11,876 bases of DNA, taken from Pseudomonadota bacterium. GTDB lineage: Bacteria > Pseudomonadota > Alphaproteobacteria > Rhodobacterales > Rhodobacteraceae. Positions 1 to 6,802 of the stretch are shown here, one piece after another. A model generated the notes under the pieces. That model did no database searches and was not told the DNA's origin. It worked only from the letters and a program-made list of their open reading frames with translations. The stretch is from NCBI GenBank assembly GCA_027623875.1, contig JAQBUS010000016.1, forward strand, positions 1-11,876, written 5' to 3'. Every line of letters begins with the position of its first letter. The first letter of the stretch is position 1. Position numbers and translations under genes: made by a program.

Positions 1-2
1 GT

Positions 3-278
3 CCTTATCAGCACCTACATCAAGCCAAGGCTCGAGCTGTAGAGCAGGGGATTCCGTTGATTAGAGTGGCTAATACTGGGATATCAGCTGTCATCGATCC
101 ATGGGGAAATATTGTTTCTCAAACAAAAATGAATGAATCCGCTTATCTGGATGTAAATATACCGGGTATAAGAAGTGCTACCTTTTATTCTAAGTTTTCT
201 GATTGGCCAATTTTGATGTTTATCTTTCTTGCGATTGTGTTTTGTGTGGTTTCAAAAATAAGGCGTGTTAATTATTGA
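3..278 (+). CDS. lnt: Apolipoprotein N-acyltransferase, C-terminal fragment
   Basis: The frame is open from the window edge, so the 5' part of the gene lies outside; 91 residues are visible. Lnt is an inner-membrane enzyme that adds the third acyl chain to the N-terminal cysteine of lipoproteins, the last step of lipoprotein maturation. The fragment starts with PYQHLHQAKARAVEQG and continues with PLIRVANTGISAVIDPWG, which match the end of the nitrilase-like periplasmic domain in Lnt. A hydrophobic segment at fragment residues 69-84 (WPILMFIFLAIVFCVV) and a short basic tail fit the final membrane helix. The catalytic Glu, Lys and Cys lie upstream and cannot be checked. In many alphaproteobacteria lnt sits just before metK, sometimes with a small helix-turn-helix gene between them; here that gene is absent. 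Confidence 0.9.
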   Translation, partial: PYQHLHQAKARAVEQGIPLIRVANTGISAVIDPWGNIVSQTKMNESAYLDVNIPGIRSATFYSKFSDWPILMFIFLAIVFCVVSKIRRVNY

Positions 279-313
279 CCTTAGAAACAATCTTATCTAA
301 GTGTGAAATCATA

Positions 314-355
314 TCGCAACGGCTACCTGAAGCGACTAAAATTTAAAATGGAGCA
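314..355 (+). ncRNA. SAM/SAH riboswitch upstream of metK
   Basis: This is a short translational riboswitch of the SAM/SAH class, known from metK leaders, mainly in Rhodobacterales. Stem P1 is UCGC (314-317) with GCGA (332-335). The 14-base loop at 318-331 reads AACGGCUACCUGAA, the same length as and closely similar to the published class pattern AACGGCUUCCUGRC. The downstream GGAGCA at 350-355 can form a pseudoknot with the loop: G322-C354, C323-G353, U324-A352, C326-G351, C327-G350, leaving A325 unpaired. GGAG at 350-353 is also the ribosome binding site, seven bases ahead of the ATG at 361. Ligand binding would therefore block translation of metK, giving feedback by its product. P1 is only four base pairs and the loop has A where the pattern has U. 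A weak -35-like TTGACC sits at 275-280 over the lnt stop codon. Confidence 0.8.
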
Positions 356-360
356 CTTTA

Positions 361-1547
361 ATGTCAAATAGTGAGTATCTTTTTACCTCAGAATCTGTTT
401 CTGAAGGCCACCCAGATAAACTTTGTGATCGTATATCGGATGCTGTTTTAGACGCATTATAGCCGAAGAACCTGAAGCTAGAGTAGCAGCTGAAACATTT
501 GCAACAACAAATCGGGTGATTGTAGGAGGTGAGGTTGGTCTTTCTGATCCGGTGAAGCTAGCTGAGTACATGAATAAAATAGAAGATATTGTCAGAGCCT
601 GTGTTAAAGATATTGGTTATGAGCAGGAGAAGTTTCACTGGAAAACATTGGAAGTTACTAATTTGTTGCATGAGCAATCTGCTCATATAGCTCAGGGAGT
701 AAATGCTTCGGACGAAGACGGTAAGGATGAAGGTGCTGGGGATCAGGGTTTAATGTTTGGTTATGCCATAGATGAAACTCCTGAATTAATGCCGGCACCT
801 ATTCATTATTCGCATGCTATTTTGCGACGCCTTGCAGAAGTTCGGAAAAATGGAACAGAACCCACACTTGGGCCTGACGCTAAATCACAATTGACGCTGA
901 AGTATCGTGACGGCAAACCTCAAGGGATTACTTCAATCGTTTTATCTACCCAGCATTTAGATCCGTCGCTGACGTCGTCTGATGTTAGAGAAATAGTAGA
1001 ACCTTATATTAGAGAAACGGTCCCAGACAATTGGATAACGAACGAAACTCTTTGGTGGGTGAATCCGACTGGTAAGTTTGTTATAGGAGGCCCTGATGGA
1101 GATGCGGGTTTAACTGGGAGAAAAATTATTGTTGATACTTACGGTGGGGCCGCTCCGCATGGGGGGGGAGCATTTTCTGGAAAAGACCCGACTAAAGTTG
1201 ATAGGTCAGCAGCTTACGCTGCTCGATATTTAGCTAAGAATGTTGTTGCAGCAGGAATAGCAACCCGGTGTACTCTACAATTAAGTTATGCAATTGGGGT
1301 GGCAACGCCTTTATCAATTTATTGTGATACGCATGGTACAGGTAGGGTGAGCGATGCTGAGATTACACGAGCGATAACAGTCTCGATGGATTTAACCCCA
1401 AGGGGCATAAGGCAACATTTGGGTCTTAATAAACCCATTTATCAGAGAACTGCTGCATATGGGCATTTTGGACGAAAGCCTGATAGCGACGGTGGATTTA
1501 GCTGGGAAGAAACAGATTTAACAGAGGTTCTGAAAAAGGCCTTATAA
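361..1547 (+). CDS. metK: S-adenosylmethionine synthetase, with a one-base frameshift
   Basis: MetK makes S-adenosylmethionine from ATP and methionine in the cytosol. The N-terminal part starts at ATG 361 and shows SESVSEGHPDKLCDRISDAV, which holds the conserved His and Asp of the ATP site. It runs into a TAG stop at 460-462. The rest of the enzyme continues in another frame: IAEEPEARVAAETFATTNRV is readable from 459, and later motifs include GAGDQGLMFGYA and GGGAFSGKDPTKVDRSAAY. Restoring one base at about 457-459 gives a single protein of 395 residues, the usual family length. The break is not in a homopolymer and I see no slippery heptamer. Translation from a downstream GTG at 516 would drop the HPD motif and should give an inactive protein. 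Because metK is normally essential, a sequence or assembly error is the simplest explanation. The ribosome binding site lies in the riboswitch upstream. Confidence 0.93.
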
Positions 1548-1583
1548 GAATTTTTTAAGTTGGTGCCCGATCAAATATGGTAA

Positions 1584-2309
1584 ATGAGCAAAGAGATCGA
1601 TAGCGGTGTGCGGAGAAATTTTTATGGCCGTTTTAAGGGTCAGTCTCTAACAAAAACACAAGTAAGTTTTCTGCATAGTGATCTTAAAGCACTCTCTCCA
1701 GGATCAGTTAGTCTTGAGGAAAACCCTGAGCGGCTATCTATAGATTTAAAATCGCGCTTTGGACAAAATCCAATTTGGTTAGAGGTTGGATTTGGATCGG
1801 GTGAACATCTTTTACATCAAGCTCTAGAAAACCCGAATATTTCATTAATTGGGTGTGAACCATACATAAATGGTGTGGCTTCATTGCTAGGAAAAATTAA
1901 TAAGTCGGGGATTCAAAACATATCAATTTATCCTGGTGACGTTAGAGATTTATTTGATGTTTTACCTTCTGGCTCCATTCAAAAAGCCTTCTTATTGTAT
2001 CCTGACCCGTGGCCAAAGCGGCGTCATAATCGTCGACGTTTTATAACACCAGAATATCTGGGATCCCTGGCAAGAGTTATGAAAGAAGGTGGAGAATTTC
2101 GAATTGCGACTGATATCGAGGATTATTTTAATAAGGCTATACGAGAGGTCCAACGCTTCAAGTTTAATATAACGAATAACGGAGCGGCCAATTCTTGTGT
2201 GCCCTGGAAAGACTGGATATCTACACGTTATGAAAAAAAGGCTTTACGTGAAAAGAGATCAACTTTTTATCTGACTTTTAAAAAACGCGTAACAAGCTCG
2301 TTTAGTTAG
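1584..2309 (+). CDS. trmB: tRNA (guanine-N7)-methyltransferase
   Basis: TrmB methylates N7 of guanine 46 in the variable loop of tRNAs, with SAM as donor. At 241 residues it has family length. The SAM-binding motif LEVGFGSGEHLL lies at about residues 66-77, the second strand motif GCEPYINGV at 90-98, and the family signature YPDPWPKRRHNRRRF at 139-153. ATDIEDYF follows at 175-182, and the C-terminal TRYEKKALREKRSTFYL closes the fold. The start is the ATG 36 bases after metK; no strong Shine-Dalgarno is visible there, so the gene may rely on read-through from metK. The metK-trmB order is common in alphaproteobacteria and links SAM supply with a SAM user. Confidence 0.95.
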   Translation: MSKEIDSGVRRNFYGRFKGQSLTKTQVSFLHSDLKALSPGSVSLEENPERLSIDLKSRFGQNPIWLEVGFGSGEHLLHQALENPNISLIGCEPYINGVASLLGKINKSGIQNISIYPGDVRDLFDVLPSGSIQKAFLLYPDPWPKRRHNRRRFITPEYLGSLARVMKEGGEFRIATDIEDYFNKAIREVQRFKFNITNNGAANSCVPWKDWISTRYEKKALREKRSTFYLTFKKRVTSSFS

Positions 2310-2310
2310 A

Positions 2311-2337
2311 TTGACAAATAAGTAAGATCAATATGCT
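2311..2337 (+). promoter_or_regulatory. Possible sigma70-type promoter for aroA-cmk
   Basis: A perfect -35 hexamer TTGACA at 2311-2316 lies just after the trmB stop. TATGCT at 2332-2337 could act as the -10 element, but the spacer is only 15 bases; TGCTAA at 2334-2339 gives a 17-base spacer with a weaker match. It sits in the 109-base gap before aroA, the place where a new transcription unit would be expected. Confidence 0.35.
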
Positions 2338-2418
2338 AACAACACTTATTATTTTAATAGAAAATATTTACTGGTTAAGGTAACAGAGGTTAATCGAGTT
2401 TATTTTAGAGGTTAAGCC

Positions 2419-3771
2419 GTGTCTGTTTATAATGAACCAACCCCCATGATATCACAGAAATCCAAAAATTTACGAGGTACGGCCATAATTCCGGGTGATA
2501 AGTCGATATCGCATAGATCACTTATCTTGGGTGCTATGTGCGTTGGCCGTACCAAAATTACAGGCCTGTTAGAAGGTCAGGATGTTTTAGATACAGCTAG
2601 GGCGATGGAAAGTTTTGGTGCTCAAGTGGAGAGAAGTTCTGATGGGGTGTGGTTGGTGGACGGCGTTGGAGTGGGCGGTTTTTCTGAACCAAAGCGTGCT
2701 ATTGATTGTGGGAATTCTGGGACGGGTGTTCGGCTCATGATGGGATCTATGGCCACTACTCCAATTACTGCTACGTTTCTAGGAGATGAGTCGTTGAGTA
2801 AGAGACCAATGGCTAGAGTTACGGACCCGCTTCGGTTATTTGGAGCTCAGTGTTACGGTCGAGCTGGGCCTAAATTACCTCTGACGATAGTTGGTGCTGA
2901 AAACCCAGTTCCTATAAGATATACGGTTCCAGTTCCATCCGCCCAAGTGAAGTCTTCTATTTTACTGGCCGGATTAAATTCTCCTGGACAAACTATGGTA
3001 ACTGAACAAGAGGCGACTCGAGATCATACTGAGAGAATGTTAAAGGGTTTTGGAGCAGTTATAAATATAGAGAAAAATCAGAATGGTACATCTATAATTT
3101 TGGATGGGCAGCCTGAGTTAAAATGCCAAAACATTGTTGTTCCGCGAGATCCTAGTTCTGCAGCTTTTCCTGTGTGTTCAGCTCTAATCGTGGAGGGTTC
3201 CGATATTATAGTCCCTAATATTGGATTAAACCCTACGAGAGCCGGTCTTTTTAAGACACTTCGTGAGATGGGCGCTAATCTTGACTATCAAAATACCCAT
3301 GAGGAAGGTGGAGAGCCAGTCGCTGATTTAAGGGTTCAATTCTCTAACCTAAATGGAGTTGAGGTCCCACCGGAAAGAGCAGCTTCGATGATAGATGAAT
3401 ACCCTATTTTAGCAGTTGTTGCTTCGTTTGCTAACGGCAAAACAATTATGCGTGGAATAAAAGAACTTCGTGTTAAAGAAAGTGACCGAATCGATGCTAT
3501 GGCTAGAGGGTTAAGTCAGTGCGGGGTACAGGTTGAACAGGATATAGATATGATGGTCATTCATGGACGGGGTCCAGATGGAGTTATGGGTGGTATCACC
3601 TGCCAAACGTTCTTGGATCATAGAATTGCGATGGCATTTTTATGTATGGGGCTGGCTACAAAAAAACCAATAGAGATTGATGACTATCGGCCGGTTATGA
3701 CATCATTCCCAAACTTTCAGGAGTTGATGGTAGCACTCGGCGCAAATTTAAATATCTCAAAAACCCACTAA
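2419..3771 (+). CDS. aroA: 3-phosphoshikimate 1-carboxyvinyltransferase (EPSP synthase)
   Basis: AroA joins shikimate-3-phosphate and phosphoenolpyruvate, the sixth step of the shikimate pathway to chorismate. The 450-residue protein resembles the class II enzyme of Agrobacterium CP4 from end to end. Substrate-binding GDKSISHRS is at residues 26-34, SAQVKS at 174-179 and RDHTERML at 201-208. DPSSAAFPV follows at 244-252, and the catalytic Asp326 lies in SMIDEYP and Glu354 in RVKESDR. At the glyphosate-discriminating loop it reads GNSGTG (98-103), with Gly101 where CP4 has Ala100; this suggests, by inference, a glyphosate-sensitive enzyme. The start is a GTG with AGAGG at 2407-2411 ahead of it, better placed than the internal ATG at 2446. 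cmk follows after 50 bases; the chorismate branch reappears downstream in trpF and trpB. Confidence 0.96.
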   Translation: MSVYNEPTPMISQKSKNLRGTAIIPGDKSISHRSLILGAMCVGRTKITGLLEGQDVLDTARAMESFGAQVERSSDGVWLVDGVGVGGFSEPKRAIDCGNSGTGVRLMMGSMATTPITATFLGDESLSKRPMARVTDPLRLFGAQCYGRAGPKLPLTIVGAENPVPIRYTVPVPSAQVKSSILLAGLNSPGQTMVTEQEATRDHTERMLKGFGAVINIEKNQNGTSIILDGQPELKCQNIVVPRDPSSAAFPVCSALIVEGSDIIVPNIGLNPTRAGLFKTLREMGANLDYQNTHEEGGEPVADLRVQFSNLNGVEVPPERAASMIDEYPILAVVASFANGKTIMRGIKELRVKESDRIDAMARGLSQCGVQVEQDIDMMVIHGRGPDGVMGGITCQTFLDHRIAMAFLCMGLATKKPIEIDDYRPVMTSFPNFQELMVALGANLNISKTH

Positions 3772-3821
3772 GAGTTGATTATAAAAGAAATGTATTATTA
3801 AAATAATGTTTTAGGATTTAA

Positions 3822-4430
3822 ATGAAATTTACTGTTGCGATAGATGGTCCGGCAGCCTCCGGCAAGGGAACAATTTCTAAAAGAATTGCTAATTTTTTTA
3901 AATTTTCTTATTTAGATACGGGTATGATTTACAGGGTTATTGGCTTGAAAACGTTAACTGGTTTGGAACCATTAGATGCTGTTGCAGGCCTTAATGAAAA
4001 TGATTTTAATCTTCCAAACCTAAGAAATGAAGAGGTTTCTAAGGCCGCATCTATGGTTGCAAAAAACCCTGCGGTTAGAGAAGCTTTACTTGAGTATCAA
4101 AGGCATTTTTCAAGGCGAGAGGGCGGGGCGGTATTAGATGGTCGGGATATAGGAACTGTCATCTGCCCTGCAGCAGATATTAAGTTTTTTGTAACTGCAT
4201 CAGAAGAAGTTAGAGCGAAAAGAAGATTTAAAGAGCTATCGCTTAGAAATAACGGCATTGTCTTTGAGACAGTTCTTGCAGACTTGAAGTCAAGGGACCA
4301 AGAAGACACAGATCGAGCAACCTCACCTCTTAGAATGTCTGCAGATGCGGTCTTGCTTGATACCACAAAATTGTCTATAGACGCCTCTGTCGAGACTGCT
4401 ATCGAAGTTATTTCGAGTGTGTATAAGTAG
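3822..4430 (+). CDS. cmk: Cytidylate kinase
   Basis: Cmk phosphorylates CMP and dCMP with ATP in pyrimidine nucleotide salvage and recycling. The 202-residue protein opens with the P-loop DGPAASGKGT (residues 8-17), then LDTGMIYR (31-38), the nucleotide-binding DGRDIGTVICP (106-116), and the lid and C-terminal segment DLKSRDQEDTDRATSPL (154-170). All fit Cmk. AGGA at 3813-3816 stands five bases before the ATG. The aroA-cmk-rpsA order is widespread in proteobacteria, and the three genes probably share transcripts, with rpsA having its own leader. Confidence 0.96.
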   Translation: MKFTVAIDGPAASGKGTISKRIANFFKFSYLDTGMIYRVIGLKTLTGLEPLDAVAGLNENDFNLPNLRNEEVSKAASMVAKNPAVREALLEYQRHFSRREGGAVLDGRDIGTVICPAADIKFFVTASEEVRAKRRFKELSLRNNGIVFETVLADLKSRDQEDTDRATSPLRMSADAVLLDTTKLSIDASVETAIEVISSVYK

Positions 4431-4431
4431 A

Positions 4432-4479
4432 ACCAATGTTTTTAGCTCTGGTGTGCTAATTATTAGTTTTGACCAATGT
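4432..4479 (+). repeat. Direct repeat ACCAATGT in the rpsA leader
   Basis: The octamer ACCAATGT occurs at 4432-4439, directly after the cmk stop, and again at 4472-4479, 40 bases apart from start to start. Forty bases is close to four helical turns. Whether this is a protein site or chance cannot be told from one sequence. Confidence 0.4.
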
Positions 4480-4491
4480 GAAACCTAAAGA

Positions 4492-4512
4492 CCGGCGGAA
4501 CCAACCGCACGG
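4492..4512 (+). promoter_or_regulatory. GC-rich hairpin in the rpsA leader, possible autoregulatory element
   Basis: In an otherwise AT-rich gap, CCG (4492-4494) plus GCGG (4495-4498) pairs with CCGC (4505-4508) plus CGG (4510-4512), with A4509 bulged and loop AACCAA. That gives a seven-base-pair stem ending about 36 bases before the rpsA start. There is no U-tract after it, so it is not an intrinsic terminator. In gammaproteobacteria, S1 represses its own translation through a structured leader; a similar role here is inference. Confidence 0.45.
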
Positions 4513-4548
4513 CCAGAAAAATTTAAATTAGAAGGAAACTAAGACTAG

Positions 4549-6231
4549 ATGGGTCAAATAGCAACTATGGAGGAATTCGAAGCCCTCCTAAAAGATAGCT
4601 TCGAAATAGATACTCCAAAAGAAAACTCTGTGGTTAAAGGCAAAGTAATTGCCATAGAGGCAGGTCAAGCAATTATTGATATTGGCTATAAGATGGAGGG
4701 AAGAATAGATATAAAAGAATTTGCTGATCCGGGGGAAACCCCAGCGATAGCAATTGGAGAAGAAGTTGAAGTTTTTCTTGAACGTGTAGAAAATTCTCGA
4801 GGTGAGGCATCTATAAGTAGAGAAAAAGCAAGAAGGGAAGAAGCTTGGGATCGGCTAGAGAAAGCTCATACGGATGAACTTAGAGTCGACGGGGCGATAT
4901 TTGGTCGAGTAAAGGGAGGGTTTACTGTTGACTTAGGTGGAGCAGTAGCTTTCCTTCCTGGTTCTCAGTTTGATGTGAGGCCTGTGAGAGATCCAACAGC
5001 TTTAATGAACTTGAAGCAACCTTTCGTGATTCTAAAAATGGATCGCCGAAGAGGTAATATAGTTGTTTCACGAAGAGCTATTTTGGAGGAATCGAGAGCG
5101 GAACAGCGCGCTGAGGTAGTCGGAAACTTGGCTGAAGGCGATACAGTTGAAGGCGTCGTGAAAAATATAACTGAGTATGGGGCATTCATAGATTTGGGTG
5201 GTGTAGACGGATTGCTTCACGTCACTGACATGGCTTGGAAGAGAGTTAGTGATCCGAGAGAGCTTTTGTCAGTTGGAGAAACCATCAAAGTTCAGGTTAT
5301 CAAGATAAATAAGGAAACTCATCGTATTAGCCTTGGTATGAAACAACTTCAAGAAGATCCATGGAATATAGTGGAAACGAAATATTCTCTTGGGTCAGTA
5401 CATCAGGGTAAAGTTACAAATATCACAGATTATGGTGCATTCGTTGAACTAGAGGCTGGCGTTGAAGGTCTTGTTCATGTCTCCGAGATGAGTTGGACAA
5501 AAAAGAATGTTCATCCTGGAAAAATTATTTCGACGTCTCAAGAAGTTGAAGTAATGGTACTCGAAATTGATGGAATTAAACGCCGAGTAAGCCTTGGTAT
5601 AAAACAAACTATCCGTAACCCATGGGAAGTATTTGCAGAGAGTTTCCCTGCAGGAACCGAGATAGAAGGTGAAGTCAAGAATATTACTGAATTTGGATTG
5701 TTCGTTGGCTTGGATAACGACATAGATGGTATGGTTCATCTTTCGGATATTGCGTGGGAAGGTCGTGGAGAAGATGCTTTGGGCGAATTCCGTAAAGGTG
5801 ATGTAGTTAAGGCAGTTGTCTCCGAGGTAGATGTAGAGAAAGAGAGAATATCTCTTTCTATTAAAGGACTTGGAGCTGATCCATTTAAAGGGGCAACAGA
5901 GGGTGTGAAGCGTGGTTCAGTAATAACAGTTTCTGTTACCTCGATTGAAGAAGGCGGCATTGAAGTCGAATATGAAGGTACAAAATCTTTCATACGCAGA
6001 ACAGATCTTTCTCGGGACAGGGCGGAACAGAGACCTGAACGTTTTGGGGTTGGAGATAAAGTAGACGTCAGGGTTACAAACATTGACGCTAAGACCCGTA
6101 AGCTTGGCATGTCAATTAAAGCCCGTGAGATAGCCGAAGAAAAGGAAGCGGTCCAGCGGTATGGCTCTTCTGATTCCGGTGCTTCCCTTGGTGATATTTT
6201 GGGTGAGGCACTCAAAAATGAAGAGGAGTAA
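4549..6231 (+). CDS. rpsA: 30S ribosomal protein S1
   Basis: S1 binds mRNA on the small ribosomal subunit and helps start translation on structured or weakly matched messages. The 560-residue protein has six S1 (OB-fold) repeats at roughly residues 27-93, 112-177, 198-266, 283-353, 370-440 and 457-526. Repeats 3 to 5 show the typical ITEYGAFIDL, ITDYGAFVEL and ITEFGLFVGL cores and [IV]SLGMKQ-like ends; repeats 1, 2 and 6 are more diverged, as usual. The length suits the alphaproteobacterial form. AAGGAA at 4532-4537 stands 11 bases before the ATG, a slightly long spacing; an alternative ATG at 4567 would lose six residues. A terminator follows within 30 bases of the stop. Confidence 0.97.
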   Translation: MGQIATMEEFEALLKDSFEIDTPKENSVVKGKVIAIEAGQAIIDIGYKMEGRIDIKEFADPGETPAIAIGEEVEVFLERVENSRGEASISREKARREEAWDRLEKAHTDELRVDGAIFGRVKGGFTVDLGGAVAFLPGSQFDVRPVRDPTALMNLKQPFVILKMDRRRGNIVVSRRAILEESRAEQRAEVVGNLAEGDTVEGVVKNITEYGAFIDLGGVDGLLHVTDMAWKRVSDPRELLSVGETIKVQVIKINKETHRISLGMKQLQEDPWNIVETKYSLGSVHQGKVTNITDYGAFVELEAGVEGLVHVSEMSWTKKNVHPGKIISTSQEVEVMVLEIDGIKRRVSLGIKQTIRNPWEVFAESFPAGTEIEGEVKNITEFGLFVGLDNDIDGMVHLSDIAWEGRGEDALGEFRKGDVVKAVVSEVDVEKERISLSIKGLGADPFKGATEGVKRGSVITVSVTSIEEGGIEVEYEGTKSFIRRTDLSRDRAEQRPERFGVGDKVDVRVTNIDAKTRKLGMSIKAREIAEEKEAVQRYGSSDSGASLGDILGEALKNEEE

Positions 6232-6256
6232 TTAGGTTAACCTATTATAAACTTTT

Positions 6257-6284
6257 AAAAGGTCCGATTTATCGGGCCTTTTTT
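6257..6284 (+). terminator. Intrinsic terminator after rpsA
   Basis: AAAAGGUCCGA (6257-6267) pairs with UCGGGCCUUUU (6272-6282) over 11 base pairs with one G-U wobble and a four-base loop UUUA. The 3' arm merges into a run of six T. It lies 25 bases after the rpsA stop and should end the aroA-cmk-rpsA transcript. Confidence 0.9.
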
Positions 6285-6318
6285 ATCTCGAATCGTTATT
6301 AACTCTTTGTACAAATAT

Positions 6319-6348
6319 AAAAATTTTAAAAATGAAAAATTTTAAAAA
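6319..6348. repeat. Phased A/T direct repeat upstream of ihfB
   Basis: The 14-mer AAAAATTTTAAAAA is found at 6319-6332 and 6335-6348, with TG between, a 16-base period. A-tracts like these favour DNA bending. The rest of the 227 bases from the terminator to ihfB is strongly AT-rich and shows no coding potential that I can support. Confidence 0.55.
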
Positions 6349-6396
6349 ATTTCGACATTAAGTGATATTTTTTGTTTTTTGCCTTTAAAAACCTAT

Positions 6397-6417
6397 ATTT
6401 GATATGTGATATCAAAT
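6397..6417. promoter_or_regulatory. Perfect 9-base inverted repeat, operator-like, upstream of ihfB
   Basis: ATTTGATAT (6397-6405) and ATATCAAAT (6409-6417) are exact reverse complements around GTG. The dyad lies about 40 bases upstream of the proposed -10 and about 95 bases before ihfB. Its right arm starts a near match to the IHF consensus WATCAANNNNTTR (6410-6422, only the last base differs). Binding by a dimeric repressor, or autoregulation by IHF, are both possible; neither is shown by sequence alone. Confidence 0.5.
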
Positions 6418-6435
6418 CTTTTAATATTACCCCCT

Positions 6436-6464
6436 TTTCCAAAAGTAGAATCTAGGCTTATACT
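6436..6464 (+). promoter_or_regulatory. Possible promoter for the ihfB-lapA-trpF-trpB cluster
   Basis: TATACT at 6459-6464 matches the -10 consensus in five of six bases. TTTCCA at 6436-6441 matches the -35 in four of six, with a 17-base spacer. It lies 47 bases before the ihfB start and after the rpsA terminator, where a promoter is needed. Confidence 0.45.
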
Positions 6465-6511
6465 TAGATAGAAATGCTGCATTACTGTTTAAGTTTTTAA
6501 TAGGATAAAAA

Positions 6512-6799
6512 ATGATACGCTCAGAATTAGTTCAAAAAATTGCCGACAAAAATCCAGACTTAAATCAACAAGACGCTGAAAGAATTGTTAACACAGTATT
6601 GGAAGAGATAGTGAAAGCTATGTCAAAAGGTGATCGGGTGGAGTTAAGAGGTTTTGGTGCGTTTTCTGTAAAAAAACGGGAAGCTCGAGCCGGAAGAAAT
6701 CCAAGAACTGGAGAGTCAGTTCAAGTCATGGATAAATATGTTCCATTTTTTAAGACTGGGAAATTATTAAGAGATAAATTGAATGGTAAAAGCCAGTAA
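6512..6799 (+). CDS. ihfB: Integration host factor subunit beta
   Basis: IhfB pairs with IhfA to form a sequence-guided DNA-bending protein acting in transcription, recombination and nucleoid structure. The 95-residue protein has the full HU/IHF fold: MIRSELVQKIA at the start, RVELRGFGAFSVKKREAR at 42-59, and the DNA-inserting arm GRNPRTGE at 61-68 with the kink-making proline at 64. The opening IRSEL and the V(E)LRGFG core point to the beta subunit rather than IhfA or HU. A position directly after rpsA is conserved in many proteobacteria. An AGGATA-like site precedes the ATG. Confidence 0.95.
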   Translation: MIRSELVQKIADKNPDLNQQDAERIVNTVLEEIVKAMSKGDRVELRGFGAFSVKKREARAGRNPRTGESVQVMDKYVPFFKTGKLLRDKLNGKSQ

Positions 6800-6802
6800 C
6801 AA

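Noticed and set aside
280..301. CTTAGA/TCTAAG inverted repeat after lnt as a terminator
   Set aside because: Only six AT-rich pairs with a ten-base loop and no U-tract; it is better seen as background next to the riboswitch.
451..470. Programmed ribosomal frameshifting in metK
   Set aside because: No X-XXY-YYZ slippery heptamer is present; slipping back by one would force the leucine tRNA to pair with AUU, and no such mechanism is known for metK.
2317..2350. AATAAGT/ACTTATT inverted repeat after trmB as a terminator
   Set aside because: Seven weak A-T-rich pairs around a 20-base loop would not be stable enough to terminate.
4097..4366. Minus-strand open frame opposite cmk
   Set aside because: It lies within a conserved kinase gene and encodes nothing recognisable.
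5449..6215. Long open frames on the minus strand inside rpsA
   Set aside because: They lie fully opposite a well-conserved six-repeat S1 protein, show no recognisable domain and have low-complexity Ser/Thr-rich composition typical of antisense shadows.
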